From Halorubrum rubrum (lineage in GTDB: Archaea > Halobacteriota > Halobacteria > Halobacteriales > Haloferacaceae): 64,000 bases of DNA. Shown here piece after piece: positions 36,496 through 43,382 of this stretch. How positions within the stretch are numbered: position 1 is the first letter of the stretch; every line of letters starts with the position of its first letter. The notes under the pieces are model-generated. The model searched no databases, was not told the DNA's origin, and saw only the letters and a list, made by a program, of their open reading frames with translations. The stretch lies in contig NZ_JANHDM010000008.1 of NCBI RefSeq assembly GCF_024494685.1, forward strand, positions 1-64,000, in the 5' to 3' direction. Position numbers and translations under genes: made by a program.

Positions 36496-37893
36496 TCAAA
36501 TTCGTGAGAGCGCAGCCCACAACAGCGCGCCGATTGGGATGAGAAAGAATGGTCCAAATGCAGCCAGAATTCCGAATGCTTCGGTCTGGCTGACCTGTGA
36601 TGTGAACAGTAACCCGACAGGAACAGCGCCGAAGCATAGGATTAGTCCGATTGACGCAGCAATGACGGCGGTATCTCGTGATGGGCGTTCTTCGCGTCGC
36701 ACTGGCAGATCAAGCGTCTCAATCGCCTGATCAAGATCTGTTACTGGGCCGAACTGTGCTTCATCACTCGGTACCGTGTCGACTCCAGAGATAGTGAGGG
36801 TTCCTGTTCCGAAGATTCGATCCGGGATCGCATTCTGTATCGAGAATTGGGCCCCGGATCGGATCGAGACAACCCACTGTGGTGCCTCAAGTAGCGTGTC
36901 GTAGGCGACGAGCGCTTCTCCACGCCGCTGATACTCGATGGTACCGTACCGAAGATAGTAGCTCAGGACCCTTACACCAGCGATGGTGAGTATCACCCCC
37001 AGCCCGAGGGTAATCCAAACCATGTGTCCGGTTCCGACGGCAGCAATGAAGCCAAAGACAACAAGAATGCCGACACGGTTAGCGAATCCAAGCCCGATCG
37101 CTGAGAAACTTCCCAGCAGGACCGATTTGGGATTTACCGTCACGCGGGCTTGTACTGACTCGGTCGGGAGATCAAGTTCCGGCTGTGGCCGGCTGAGATC
37201 ATCGTCACCCAGTCGTTCGACAAACCGACGGACTGTGCCACCGAAACGGCCCGTGGAAACGTTCGAGATGGCGAGTATTGTTTTCGCTCCAACGATACCG
37301 ACAAGCAGTGTGAACCCCATCTCTTGGCCGCCTGCCGCCCCGAGCATCGCAAGAAACATGACGGCGAATGTCAACTGAGCAGGCGTTCGCAGTATCTCTC
37401 TCGCAGAGACGTCGGTATACTCCTGCCGTCCAAGATACTCTACGATGAACTCGGAACCATGAGCGATCACTAATGCACCGATTCCAAGCAGGAGATTGAT
37501 CGAGGGTACTGTTGTATGATCAACCGAAAGCCAGTATAACGCGCTTGGTGGGATAACTGTGAGTGTCCATGTTCCAAGCATCGAAACCCCGAACGGGATG
37601 TTTCGTGGATATATTGGCGGCCATCCTAGTCGAGGGCGCCACCCGCCTCGCTTCTCCCGGAGTTCGTGTAACGGCTCGATCTGGCCAACAACCTCGGGTG
37701 AGCCACGCTCAGCAAACAGTGCTTTTGCTACTCCTAGCAGGACTGTGCTGAACGCTTCTATCCAATAAATAATGAGCAGTGACCAGAGATCCCATCCCCA
37801 AGCTACGACACCGACGAGCGGGACGAGATTTGCACCGATGAGGATGGGACTTGGAAGCGACCGGGATGATTGAATGGAAGGCACTACGTACAT
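36496..37893 (-). CDS. DUF6498-like membrane protein
   Basis: From ATG 37893 the protein is 465 residues. The N-terminal half has about seven hydrophobic segments with the DUF6498-like opening (LIGANLVPLVGVVAWGWDLW, LIIYWIEAFSTVLLGVAKA). A later soluble part contains a PH-like stretch (RYGTIEYQRRGEALVAYDTL). Two more helices close the protein. Function is unknown; this family is common in haloarchaea. The longer frame adds 30 codons of polar sequence and overlaps AT-rich DNA, so I chose the internal Met. A dispersed repeat (copy C) lies about 120 bp upstream. Confidence 0.7.
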   Translation of the reverse strand: MYVVPSIQSSRSLPSPILIGANLVPLVGVVAWGWDLWSLLIIYWIEAFSTVLLGVAKALFAERGSPEVVGQIEPLHELREKRGGWRPRLGWPPIYPRNIPFGVSMLGTWTLTVIPPSALYWLSVDHTTVPSINLLLGIGALVIAHGSEFIVEYLGRQEYTDVSAREILRTPAQLTFAVMFLAMLGAAGGQEMGFTLLVGIVGAKTILAISNVSTGRFGGTVRRFVERLGDDDLSRPQPELDLPTESVQARVTVNPKSVLLGSFSAIGLGFANRVGILVVFGFIAAVGTGHMVWITLGLGVILTIAGVRVLSYYLRYGTIEYQRRGEALVAYDTLLEAPQWVVSIRSGAQFSIQNAIPDRIFGTGTLTISGVDTVPSDEAQFGPVTDLDQAIETLDLPVRREERPSRDTAVIAASIGLILCFGAVPVGLLFTSQVSQTEAFGILAAFGPFFLIPIGALLWAALSRI

Positions 37894-38010
37894 ACTCAGA
37901 TACGGCGTATTGGTCACTTGAAGCGACTCTTGAATATATTGTTTGATCGAGATATCTTTGACGGCGGACTCTCGGAACGACAATATCGGAGTCCGGAAAG
38001 CACCTATCCA

Positions 38011-38078
38011 GCTCTGTTGAACTCCTCTTCTTCAGACAGATTCTCATCTGAAACAGCCGGTCGATGAGTCCTGCGAAC
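38011..38078. repeat. Dispersed intergenic repeat, copy C
   Basis: Related to copies at 17336-17400 and 42669-42734. It reads GCTCTGTTGAACTCCTCTTC, then TTCAGACAGATT, CATCTGAAACAGCCGGTCGA and TGAGTCCTGCGAAC. The two ends GGCTGTTTC and GCTCTGTTGA are imperfect inverted repeats. It lies between divergently oriented genes. Confidence 0.6.
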
Positions 38079-38144
38079 TATTCATAACTCTACCTCTGAG
38101 ATAACCCTCAAAGATTAATGAGCATTGAGTATCAGACGTGAGTT

Positions 38145-38573
38145 ATGGAAAAGCATCCGAAACCACAACTAGGGACGAATGGAAATGTGATCTGGCACCG
38201 AGTGGGCGCATTCTTCATCGATTCAATTCTTATGGGGCTAATCTGGGTTCCCGTTATGCTCGCTGGGGCGGCCCTCGGCGAGATCGGTTTCCTCGTGTTC
38301 ACGGTAGCGGGGCTGGTCGCAACAGTCGTGTACGGTTTTCTGCTTGAGGGGCTGTACGGCTACACGCCGGGGAAATACCTACTCGGACTAGTCGTTATCA
38401 AGCCCGACGGTTCCAACTGTACAATCGGCGCGTCAATACTACGGAACCTGTTATGGATCGTTGACGCACTCCCGACTTTCAACCTCATCGCAATGGTGTC
38501 AATATTGCTTACTGACGACAATCAGCGGGTCGGCGACCTCGTTGCAGATACAGTCGTCGTTAAGCAACAGTGA
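38145..38573 (+). CDS. RDD family membrane protein
   Basis: A 142-residue protein of the RDD family. The opening HRVGAFFIDSILMGLIWVPV has Arg and Asp in the first helix (R-x6-D). The second helix is GFLVFTVAGLVATVVYGFLL. Next comes the typical GYTPGKYLLGLVVIKPDGSN motif, and the end is DNQRVGDLVADTVVV. Family members are small membrane proteins, some involved in ion transport. The IS element 2 right end starts at the stop codon, so the C-terminus could have been modified, though it looks normal in length. Confidence 0.85.
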   Translation: MEKHPKPQLGTNGNVIWHRVGAFFIDSILMGLIWVPVMLAGAALGEIGFLVFTVAGLVATVVYGFLLEGLYGYTPGKYLLGLVVIKPDGSNCTIGASILRNLLWIVDALPTFNLIAMVSILLTDDNQRVGDLVADTVVVKQQ

Positions 38574-38574
38574 A

Positions 38575-39810
38575 CTACCCCACCCTACCGCTCGGGCTGA
38601 CGCCCTCGCGCTTGAGGGTGGGGCTTCCTGTTTCCACGACGCGCTTTGCATCCACAACCGAGGACACAGGGAGCGCAGTCTCCACAGGCGTTGATTCGGA
38701 GCGTCCCGATCCTAACCGCTTCCTGATACCGCGAGAAAGAATGTTCCACGCCGCGTTCGCGTCTCTGTCCGCCTCGAACCCACACGTCGGGCAGGAGTGT
38801 TTGCGCATCCACAACGGTTTCTCGGTCGAAACGCCGCAGGACGCACACTCTTTCGTCGTTCCGCGCGGATTCACAGCAACGAAGTGCGTTCCTTCGCGTT
38901 CGCACTTGTATTTGAGCATCCGCAGGAACGTCCCCCACGCCGCACCTGCCCGGTTCCGCGAGTTGCCCGGTAGTTCGACCAACCCCTTCGCGTCCAAGTC
39001 CTCGACGGCCACGAAGTCGTACTCCCGAGCGTAGTAGTTCGAGAGCTTGTGAAGGAAGTCGCGGCGCTTGTTCTTCAACTCGGCGTGGCGTTCTGCCACG
39101 ACCCGACGCTGTTTCTCCCAATTGTCCGACCCGTGCTGTTTCCGCGAGAGGTCGCGCTGTGCGCGTTCCAACCGTTCGCGTTCGTCGGACAGGTCGAGGG
39201 ATTCGACGGCGGTTCCGTCGGTGTCGTGGGCGTACTTGAGAATCCCCACGTCGATACCGACGCAGTTCTCGGGATTCTCCGGCTTCTCCAGCGGGTCGTC
39301 GGGCGTCTCGATGCCGAGAATGGCGTACCACTTCCCGGTAGGTTCTTGCTTGACCGTGACGGTCTTAATGTCGGCGTCGTCGGGGAGGTCGCGGTGGAAG
39401 GTGAGCGGGATTTCTCCGAGTTTTGAGAGCCACAGTCGCGTCCGACCGCCCGTGTTCTTGAGCTTGAAGCCGGATTGACTGTAGGTGAAACTGCGGTACT
39501 CGCCCGGTGGCTTCCACTTGAGGGTCCCGACGCGGTAGCCGTTCTCTTTGCGCTCTCGTAGTGTCGAGAGGTTGTCGTACAGCCGTTGCACGACCTTCTG
39601 TAGTACCTTCGAGTGAACGCCTTTCAGGTCGCTCCACCACTTCTTGAGACTCGGCAGGAGCTTCTGCTCGGAGTATGCCGAGGTGTCGTCGGTGCGGTTG
39701 AGTCGGTGGAGAAAATGGTTGTAGACCTGTCTACAGGTATCGACAGTCCACGCTAACTGTTCTTCGAGAGCGTCGGACGGTCGGAGTCGATACCTGTAGT
39801 TGTAGTTCAC
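38575..39810 (-). CDS. tnpB: TnpB RNA-guided nuclease, element 2
   Basis: A 411-residue TnpB starting at GTG 39810. Catalytic residues are D187 (CVGIDVGILKY), E270 (AVEDLDAKG) and D350 (RDANAAWN), with a zinc ribbon formed by C322, C325, C340 and C343. The protein is clearly homologous to TnpB of element 1 but well diverged in the N-terminal half. All key residues are kept, so selection has probably maintained it despite the absence of tnpA. The 3' end overlaps the right-end hairpin, which should also give the omega-RNA; the guide would start at about 38569 on the minus strand (CTGTTGCTTAACGACG), inside the rdd gene. Confidence 0.92.
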   Translation of the reverse strand: MNYNYRYRLRPSDALEEQLAWTVDTCRQVYNHFLHRLNRTDDTSAYSEQKLLPSLKKWWSDLKGVHSKVLQKVVQRLYDNLSTLRERKENGYRVGTLKWKPPGEYRSFTYSQSGFKLKNTGGRTRLWLSKLGEIPLTFHRDLPDDADIKTVTVKQEPTGKWYAILGIETPDDPLEKPENPENCVGIDVGILKYAHDTDGTAVESLDLSDERERLERAQRDLSRKQHGSDNWEKQRRVVAERHAELKNKRRDFLHKLSNYYAREYDFVAVEDLDAKGLVELPGNSRNRAGAAWGTFLRMLKYKCEREGTHFVAVNPRGTTKECASCGVSTEKPLWMRKHSCPTCGFEADRDANAAWNILSRGIRKRLGSGRSESTPVETALPVSSVVDAKRVVETGSPTLKREGVSPSGRVG

Positions 39811-39956
39811 GAGCGTTCTTCGATGAGTTCGTCAAGTTGTCCGCGAACGAACGACGAGAGGTTGAGGTGGTTCTCCTCGACCCACTCGGCTTGGTCTTCG
39901 CGGATGGTGATGTTCTTCCGCCTCACGACATACGCATTATGCGCATCTGTGCGCAT
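39807..39956 (-). CDS. Ribbon-helix-helix (CopG-like) mini-protein upstream of tnpB
   Basis: Forty-nine residues. VVRRKNITIREDQAEWVEEN forms the beta strand and first helix, and LNLSSFVRGQLDELIEERS forms the second helix, a normal ribbon-helix-helix fold. The stop TGA (39807-39809) overlaps the GTG start of tnpB (39808-39810), so translation is coupled. The start codon lies in a symmetrical ATGCGCA/TGCGCAT sequence that could be its operator. I infer autoregulation of the RHH-tnpB transcript. It is shorter than usual gene-calling cut-offs and easy to miss. Confidence 0.75.
   Translation of the reverse strand: MRTDAHNAYVVRRKNITIREDQAEWVEENHLNLSSFVRGQLDELIEERS
39939..39956. promoter_or_regulatory. 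Symmetrical site over the RHH start codon
   Basis: ATGCGCA-TCTG-TGCGCAT is a 7-bp inverted repeat with a 4-bp spacer. It also contains two TGCGCA palindromes whose centres are 10 bp apart (39940-39945 and 39950-39955), one helical turn, which suits dimers of a ribbon-helix-helix repressor. It overlaps the start codon of the RHH gene. An alternative is a secondary hairpin belonging to the transposon left end. Confidence 0.5.
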
Positions 39957-40168
39957 AGTTGTTTCGATTGCGTGGGCCTGTGGACCGAGCGTCGAACGTG
40001 TTTGAGAACCGTGCGGCGTTGACGAGACGCGCAGCGTCTCGTTCGCACACCAGAAATCTCCGGTTTCTGGGGACGCTGTATCTCTTCCCTACTCACTCGC
40101 TTCGCTCGTTCGTTGAGGAAGGGGCCTTAGCGCCTCAATTCAGGTAATCGGAACATGTCTGCTTGCCC

Positions 40169-40216
40169 TGTACTGATCGCGACTGGGCCAGAATATGTCA
40201 CTTGCTGAGGATTTCA
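40169..40216. repeat. Transposon-end relic, copy F
   Basis: About 48 bp closely similar to 43208-43255 (copy E), including CAGAATAT(G/A)T, CTTGCTGAG and ATTTCA. Copy E continues to AACAGAGCC, the inverse of the GGCTCTGTT end seen at 4210. This copy lacks the last bases. Probably one end of a lost insertion sequence. Confidence 0.5.
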
Positions 40217-40376
40217 CGTATGGAAACGCTGCTAGCTAACCAAACCACGGCTAACAACAAAATGATTACGCCGTCTGGGAATCTGCTTCTTCCACAGCCG
40301 GTAGGCGGTCGAAACGTGTGTGCGGTGCGGTCGCTGTCTAGCGATAGCGGATGCTAAAGAAGGGCCCCGACCGACC

Positions 40377-40407
40377 GCTGAGGGCCGCCGATTTGGCGGC
40401 CCTCAGC
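40377..40407. terminator. Perfect 13-bp hairpin, 5-nt loop
   Basis: GCTGAGGGCCGCC (40377-40389) pairs with GGCGGCCCTCAGC (40395-40407) around GATTT. It is very stable and would work as a transcript end or processing site on either strand. No gene ends directly at it, so its role is uncertain. Confidence 0.45.
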
Positions 40408-40510
40408 TCCCTCGTCTGTCTGCCCGGCCAGTGGTCATCATCATTCGGAGAGGCGATCTTGTGACTCGGGACGCCAGCACGTGAAGCAGAGATTCACGTA
40501 TTCGGGCTTT

Positions 40511-40539
40511 CCCGGATGCCGCGCGCCGCGGCATCCGGG
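40511..40539. repeat. Perfect 13-bp hairpin, 3-nt loop
   Basis: CCCGGATGCCGCG (40511-40523) pairs with CGCGGCATCCGGG (40527-40539) around CGC. It lies about 105 bp from the first hairpin. No adjacent gene explains it; a relic of a plasmid or element structure is possible. Confidence 0.5.
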
Positions 40540-40763
40540 CTGTAGCGCCCATGACTCGACTTCTTTCGCGCATGGACCAGTCAACAGAACGTGCTCTATG
40601 GCACGGAATCCTTATCGGTCTCTTGCGCCCCATATCTTGGTTCACGTTCTCTAGGGATAGCAGCGTTTCCATCGAGTCAACAGAGCCACCTATCCTTTTT
40701 TCAATCCAGTTGAACGCATCGTACTGTGACTAGACTGCTCTGTCACAAACCGTGTTGCTGTGT

Positions 40764-40955
40764 CTAGCTTCCTAGCGCTCTGCCGGTCGTGTTCTCTGTG
40801 CCAGCGGAACTGTTCGTTGGTGTCCGGATCTCGACCGATTCGTCGCCGTACACAGTCATGGTCTCGATCACAGTGCCGTTCTCAGCAACCCGTTGGACGA
40901 TGACTGTCGGCGTCTCCGCAGTCGTTTCACTTGGATCCGTCTCTCTCGCGAGCCG
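40764..40955 (-). pseudogene. C-terminal remnant of a secreted/lipoprotein-like gene
   Basis: On the minus strand a frame without a start reads ETDPSETTAETPTVIVQRVA, then VIETMTVYGDESVEIRTP and ends at TAG 40766-40764. It looks like the last 60 residues of a secreted haloarchaeal protein (Thr/Ser/Glu-rich linker plus short beta strands). It joins out of frame to the N-terminal remnant at 40940-41047, so the two form a deletion scar. Confidence 0.45.
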
Positions 40956-41047
40956 ATCTCGGCGTCGAAGCCGACGACGGTCAACTGGTCAGTCGTCGAA
41001 AATCCCGTCGTCTCGATGTCGAATGCGATCGTCGCGAGTGTACTCAT
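40940..41047 (-). pseudogene. N-terminal remnant of a 3'-5' exonuclease/RNase H-like gene
   Basis: From ATG 41047 the frame reads STLATIAFDIETTGFSTTDQ followed by LTVVGFDAEIG. The DIETTG motif is the ExoI motif of DEDD exonucleases (catalytic Asp and Glu). After about 36 residues the sequence changes into a remnant of an unrelated gene in another frame. The ATG overlaps the stop of the preceding gene by 4 bp, so it was the last gene of a three-gene operon. Confidence 0.6.
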
Positions 41048-41361
41048 TGGGATTCCTCACTGGCTTCTTCATCGGGTACTTGCGCATCGATGCTCTGTTC
41101 GTTGAGCCGGCGTTCGAGCACTTCGAGGCGTTCCTCATGGTCTTCTAATATGGCCTCCTGTTCGAGATCGATACTGAACAGCGCCCGCACCAGTGGATTC
41201 TGATGGTTCAACAACCCGCTCGCATCGGCGTGTTCGCGAGCGTACTCGAACAGCCGGTCGAAGCGCGGCTGGTCGCGACGACGGAGCGCCCGTCGGAACT
41301 CCGTCCAGCGGTCTTCGATAGCCCGCAGTGCATCCCAATATGTCGGGTTCGTGCGTCCCAT
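41044..41361 (-). CDS. DUF8156-like helical protein
   Basis: From ATG 41361 the protein is 105 residues, nearly all helical and charged (NPTYWDALRAIEDRWTEFRR, then PRFDRLFEYAREHADASGLL and a coiled-coil end with EEAILEDHEERLEVLERRL). I associate this pattern with haloarchaeal DUF8156 proteins, which occur between a RecA/RadA-like ATPase gene and an exonuclease-like gene, as in this operon. No function is known. The stop overlaps the following ATG and the start lies 2 bp after the upstream gene, so three genes were once coupled. The neighbours on both sides are broken. Confidence 0.55.
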   Translation of the reverse strand: MGRTNPTYWDALRAIEDRWTEFRRALRRRDQPRFDRLFEYAREHADASGLLNHQNPLVRALFSIDLEQEAILEDHEERLEVLERRLNEQSIDAQVPDEEASEESQ

Positions 41362-41363
41362 TG

Positions 41364-42426
41364 TTAGCGCCCCCCAGATGCTGTCCACGCATCGAGAAGG
41401 GAACTTGCGGTGAGCGACATCGCCTTGCCGTCAGCGGTCACCCCTGTCCCGACACCTGCCGGACTCAACGTCGACGACGGAGGTGTCGCGGGTTCGATCC
41501 CGACCTGTGTCGCCCGCGTAGCGAGCAGCTGTCGCCAGTAGGCGAACGTGGTCTGATAGTACGCACCGTCATCAACGGGATAGACAAGTGTCTCGAACTC
41601 GTTACCGACGAATCGCGGCCCCATCCGGGTTTGCTCACACTCAAGATGGTTATTGGCGGCCGTCGTGACCGGTTCTGTGAATTCATTGATCGTACTCCGA
41701 GTCACGAGTACCGGGACGTCGTAGCTGTCGGCGTACGTCGCTAGTCGAGCGAGGGTTCTCGCTTGGAGTATTTCTGCGTGCTGCTCGCTGAGTGTGTCGT
41801 CGCTGCGGTACTGGGCGTCGACGGCCGGCGCGACGATGAGCGACGGGGTGTGTGGAGACGAGTCTTCGCTATGAGTCGATGACTGTCGACCGGGTGTGCT
41901 GGTGACGGCGGTCGATTTCTGCCGTCGGGAGATCGTCGACAGCGCCGTAGTGCTGGTACGCAGTAAATCCCCGTGCGACGTGGATCCGGTCGAGCAACCG
42001 CTGGTTCGGTGTGATCTGAGCCAGCGTCGTCGTCGTCGCGTGGCCGTTCGCATCAACCCAGAAGGCGGGCCCATCGTGTACCAGGAGATGGTCAAGCACG
42101 AGCGACTGGAGGATCGGGACGCCACGGCCTCCCTTGACGTCGAGCAGCGTGATGCCGTCGCCGAGTGACGGTAGGAGCATCTCTTCTGTGGCTGGGTCAG
42201 CTTGATCTGCCAAGCCCAGATTGCGGTCTGCGCCCCGTGTCGGCCGGCATTCGGTTCGATGGTGGGTGGTCTCCCATACTCGATAACTAGTCACTCTCCC
42301 AATAAGCGGCGGCGCGGCGCTTCCGGACTTCCAGAAAAGAATGTACCAGACACCGGTTCGACTTCTGTCACCGGATCTTGAGGAGTGGTAAACTGTTTCC
42401 AAGACTCTTTCCGAGGTGGCCGTCAC
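41364..42426 (-). pseudogene. Frameshifted P-loop/RadA-like protein gene
   Basis: Two overlapping frames make up one protein. The first contains LLPSLGDGITLLDVKGGRGV (Walker-A-like position), LVLDHLLVHDGPAFWVDANG (strand, helix, strand) and VARGFTAYQHYGAVDDLPTA. The second continues with PSLIVAPAVDAQYRSDDTLS, ILQARTLARLATYADSYDVP and VLVTRSTINEFTEPVTTAAN before ending in a Ser/Ala-rich tail. The shift lies at about 41870-41920. The series of ATPase-like strands and the RadA-like NEF region suggest a RecA-superfamily protein, but a classical GxxxxGK(T/S) is absent. The N-terminal 50-60 codons of the open frame look non-coding, so the true start is unclear. Confidence 0.5.
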
Positions 42427-42439
42427 CTTTAATCACCAG

Positions 42440-42482
42440 ATTAACCAACATTTCGGTATATCCCGGCAGGTTGTTGGTTAAT
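42440..42482. promoter_or_regulatory. 11-bp inverted repeat ATTAACCAACA with 21-bp spacer
   Basis: ATTAACCAACA (42440-42450) and TGTTGGTTAAT (42472-42482) are perfect complements, 32 bp apart centre to centre (about three helical turns). The pair lies 14-56 bp upstream of the P-loop gene frame, a position fit for an operator. It does not match the haloarchaeal origin recognition box that I know, so I do not call an origin. Confidence 0.5.
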
Positions 42483-42668
42483 TTAGCTATCCTCATTGTA
42501 CCGAGCCCGCCGATGATACCTGTGGATATGATATTCTAGAGGGTTTTATACAACTCTTCACAAGGTATTATTTTCGATCAGCATGAGTTGAAACGTCTGC
42601 TCAGCAGGTCTGCATACGTATCGACCACTCCTGCTGACGACCACACAGGTCCGTCGTTTTGTGATCGT

Positions 42669-42734
42669 GGCTCTGTTGAAATCCTATTCTTCAGATATAT
42701 TTCCACCTGAAACAGCCAGTCGATGAGAGTTGCG
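42669..42734. repeat. Dispersed intergenic repeat, copy A
   Basis: GGCTCTGTTGAAATCCTATT, then CTTCAGATATATTTCCACCT, GAAACAGCCAGTCGATGAGA and GTTGCG. Most complete of the three copies (others 17336-17400 and 38011-38078). The start GGCTCTGTT and the inner GAAACAGCC are imperfect inverted repeats. Confidence 0.6.
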
Positions 42735-42801
42735 TATTGAGTAACTGTCCCAAACCGCCGAGTCGAGGACTTGACGCTACCGCCGAGTTCTCCGAAAGAA
42801 A

Positions 42802-43098
42802 TCACTGCTCGTGTACCTCGTCCGTGGCGTCTACTGACGACACTTCGACCAGCCGGTCAAGGTAGACTAGCGTCATTCCTGCGATAATCAAGACGGCTCC
42901 GAGATCGATGATCACAAGGACAGGCGACTGGCGAGCTGAGAGGACCGCAGTCGTCGCAATGAGCGCTATTGACAGTATCGTTGCAGGGAACAACAGGAGG
43001 TCGTCAACGAGGCCACGAACGAGTGCGAACGCCGCCATCACGACGGAGACGATTACCGCCATCACTGCTCCGCCAAGCGTTACAGGGGCCAGCATCAC
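42802..43098 (-). CDS. Small three-helix membrane protein
   Basis: Ninety-eight residues with three hydrophobic segments (about 4-26, 31-54 and 60-82) and an acidic end (VSSVDATDEVHEQ). It starts with a double Met at 43098, either of which could be used. The family is unknown to me. It is the last gene on the accessory side before the tRNA gene. Confidence 0.55.
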   Translation of the reverse strand: MMLAPVTLGGAVMAVIVSVVMAAFALVRGLVDDLLLFPATILSIALIATTAVLSARQSPVLVIIDLGAVLIIAGMTLVYLDRLVEVSSVDATDEVHEQ

Positions 43099-43207
43099 GT
43101 CGAACTATTGGGCTGTAATATTCAAAGTATTCTATGAGACAACCGCTACGTTAGCTTTGGTGACACTGGAGCCACCGCAGTCCGCACCAAGTGGTCCGTG
43201 GACACGC

Positions 43208-43263
43208 TGTATTGACCGCTACCGGGGCAGAATATATCTCTTGCTGAGAATTTCAACAGAGCC
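43208..43263. repeat. Transposon-end relic, copy E
   Basis: Ends in TTTCAACAGAGCC, the reverse complement of the GGCTCTGTTGAAA end at 4210-4222, and is similar along 48 bp to the relic at 40169-40216. It lies 46 bp from the tRNA-Lys gene. It is probably the terminal repeat of an insertion sequence that has been lost. Confidence 0.55.
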
Positions 43264-43308
43264 TCATATCCGGTTCATTAGTCCGGTCTCTATCCGTTAT
43301 TAGTGGAG

Positions 43309-43382
43309 CGGGCCGGGCGCGATTTGAACACGCGACCGACGGATTAAGAGTCCGTCGCTCTCCCTAACTGAGCTACCGGCCC
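43309..43382 (-). tRNA. tRNA-Lys (CUU)
   Basis: A 74-nt cloverleaf on the minus strand. The acceptor GGGCCGG (43382-43376) pairs with CCGGCCC (43316-43310). The D-arm region is TAGCTCAGTTAGGGAGAGC. The anticodon arm GACGGACTCTTAATCCGTC has a CUU anticodon in a CTCTTAA loop. The T arm is TCGCGTGTTCAAATCGCGC. CCA is not encoded. A CCTTTTA box lies about 25-30 bp upstream. It separates AT-richer accessory DNA (left) from GC-rich core DNA (right), a common position for integrated elements. Confidence 0.95.

Larger units (their letters stand above)
38574..40135 (-). mobile_element. IS1341-type element 2 (RHH gene plus tnpB, no tnpA)
   Basis: Minus-strand element. The right end is the GTGAACTACCCCACCCTAC hairpin at 38570-38625, equal in form to the right end of element 1. 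The left end at 40135-40078 shares AGGCGCTA, GGCCCC, CCTCAACGA, AGTAGGGA and AGAGATAC with element 1. The 12-bp block CACAGGCCCACG is also shared (39982-39971). Between the left end and tnpB, where element 1 has tnpA, element 2 has a 49-codon ribbon-helix-helix gene overlapping tnpB by 4 bp. It cannot move without a transposase supplied in trans. Confidence 0.75.
40217..40763. other. Gene-free scar region with strong hairpins
   Basis: No reading frame here looks like a protein. The stretch holds two perfect 13-bp hairpins (annotated separately) and a 7-bp one, ACGTGAA/TTCACGT, at about 40480-40500. It lies between IS element 2 and fused gene remnants, so it is probably a patchwork left by deletions. 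Confidence 0.5.
42427..42801. other. Intergenic region with operator-like inverted repeat and repeat copy A
   Basis: No gene. It contains the 11-bp inverted repeat at 42440-42482 (annotated separately) upstream of the P-loop gene, AT-rich DNA at about 42530-42590, and dispersed repeat copy A at 42669-42734. A 75-codon frame that spans the repeat is not credible. Confidence 0.5.

Noticed and set aside
40789-41148. 119-codon plus-strand frame opposite the gene remnants
   Set aside because: The minus strand carries DIETTG and the DUF8156-like gene; the plus frame is their shadow.
42440-42482. Replication origin
   Set aside because: No orc1/cdc6 gene in the window and no G-rich origin recognition box flanks the repeat.
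42578-42805. 75-codon minus-strand frame
   Set aside because: Much of it is translated from dispersed repeat copy A, and the other copies of the repeat are not open in the same frame.
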